DNA of 64,000 nucleotides from Rhodeus uyekii (Eukaryota; Chordata; Actinopteri; Cypriniformes; Acheilognathidae): NCBI GenBank assembly GCA_037043235.1, contig JAWRVZ010000016.1, forward strand, positions 4,757,001 through 4,821,000, written 5' to 3'. Under the pieces are notes generated by a model. That model ran no database searches. It was given only the letters and a program-made list of their open reading frames with translations, and was not told the DNA's origin. Of this stretch, positions 63,535 to 64,000 are shown piece after piece. Each line of letters begins with the position of its first letter. Within the stretch, counting starts at the first letter, position 1. Both the position numbers and the translations under genes were made by a program.

Positions 63535-64000
63535 GCTTCGCTTACCGCCCCAACCGCTCAACAGATGACGCCATATATACCACCCTCCATCTGGCCCTCA
63601 CCCACCTGCACAAGAAAAACATGTTAGAATGCTCTTCATTGATTTCAGTTCAGCATTCAACACCATCATTCCTCAGCACCTGACTGATAAGCTGAACCAG
63701 CTGGGCCTGAACGCCTCCCTTTGCAACTGGATCCAGGACTTCCTCAGTCAGTCCGGAGCGGGAACAGCATCTCCAGCACCACTATACTGAGTACTGGGGC
63801 CCCTCAGGGCTGTGTGCTCAGTCCACTGCTGTTCACTCTGCTGACTCACGACTGTGTAGCAATGCACAGCTCAAACCACACCATTAAGTTCGCTGATGAC
63901 ATAACCGCGGAGGGTCTCATCAGCAAGAACGATGAGTCTGCATACAGAGAGGAGGTGAAACAGCTAACGCACTGGTGTAGACCCAACAACAGAACGTGGA
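63535..64000 (+). pseudogene. Second L2-clade LINE reverse-transcriptase fragment
   Basis: In shifting frames one reads YRPNRSTDDA-like sequence, then FSAFNTIIPQ-like motif A, then from about 63790 LSTGAPQGCVLSPLLFTLLT, KFADDITAEGLISKNDE and EEVKQLTHWC. It is about as diverged from the LINE at 53715 as expected of another L2 subfamily. Deletions are visible near 63625 and 63750. It runs to the window edge. Confidence 0.8.

Overview
This window is nuclear DNA of a teleost fish, most likely a cypriniform (carp or zebrafish relative). The genes are split by GT-AG introns. The spaces between exons are packed with Tc1-like, pogo/Tigger-like and hAT-like DNA transposons, L2-type LINE pieces, tRNA-derived SINEs, Ty3/gypsy scraps and microsatellites of kinds familiar from cyprinids. 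There are no bacterial-style operons, CRISPR arrays or rRNA genes.

Two protein-coding genes lie head to head. AK5 (adenylate kinase 5) is on the minus strand. Its first five coding exons (14198 down to 3013) give the N-terminal 234 codons: a docking-type N-terminus and most of the first adenylate-kinase domain. The rest of the gene lies beyond position 1. PIGK (GPI8, catalytic subunit of the GPI transamidase) is on the plus strand. Ten coding exons (16215 to 47256) give 351 codons with both catalytic residues. The last coding exon (C-terminal membrane segment) was not seen and probably lies past 64000. The start codons are about 2.0 kb apart. That interval holds a 166-bp pure CA tract, a compound GATA/TA/CA cluster, a 60-bp GA tract and a pair of inverted ETS-type motifs just before PIGK. 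The gene pair matches the AK5-PIGK neighbourhood known in human.

Everything else is intron or spacer. AK5 introns carry a nearly intact Tc1-like element with a DD37E transposase broken by one stop codon, a 29-bp CCAAT minisatellite, a SCAN-like gag scrap and a 1.0-kb pogo/Tigger-type element. PIGK intron 6 holds two Tc1 relics side by side. Intron 8 has hAT, SINE and MITE pieces. The 17-kb intron 9 has a 1.43-kb minisatellite of 32-bp units, a collapsed gypsy element, a MITE with an LTR-like insert and two more Tigger-type elements. Intron 10 (16.7 kb to the window edge) includes a TIR element of about 1.75 kb with a 27-bp inverted repeat and an apparent 6-bp target duplication, into which a 2-kb L2-type LINE has inserted. 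It also holds a pogo-like element sitting cleanly in a TA of an older repeat.

No new multi-gene system was found. The most interesting items are the TIR element at 52192-55930 with its repeated TGATGTACGT-type motifs, the DD37E element at 239-1817, the set of Tigger-like elements with subterminal TACGAR arrays, and the block-duplicated 32-bp minisatellite. Transposon family names rest on memory of motifs, not on a search.
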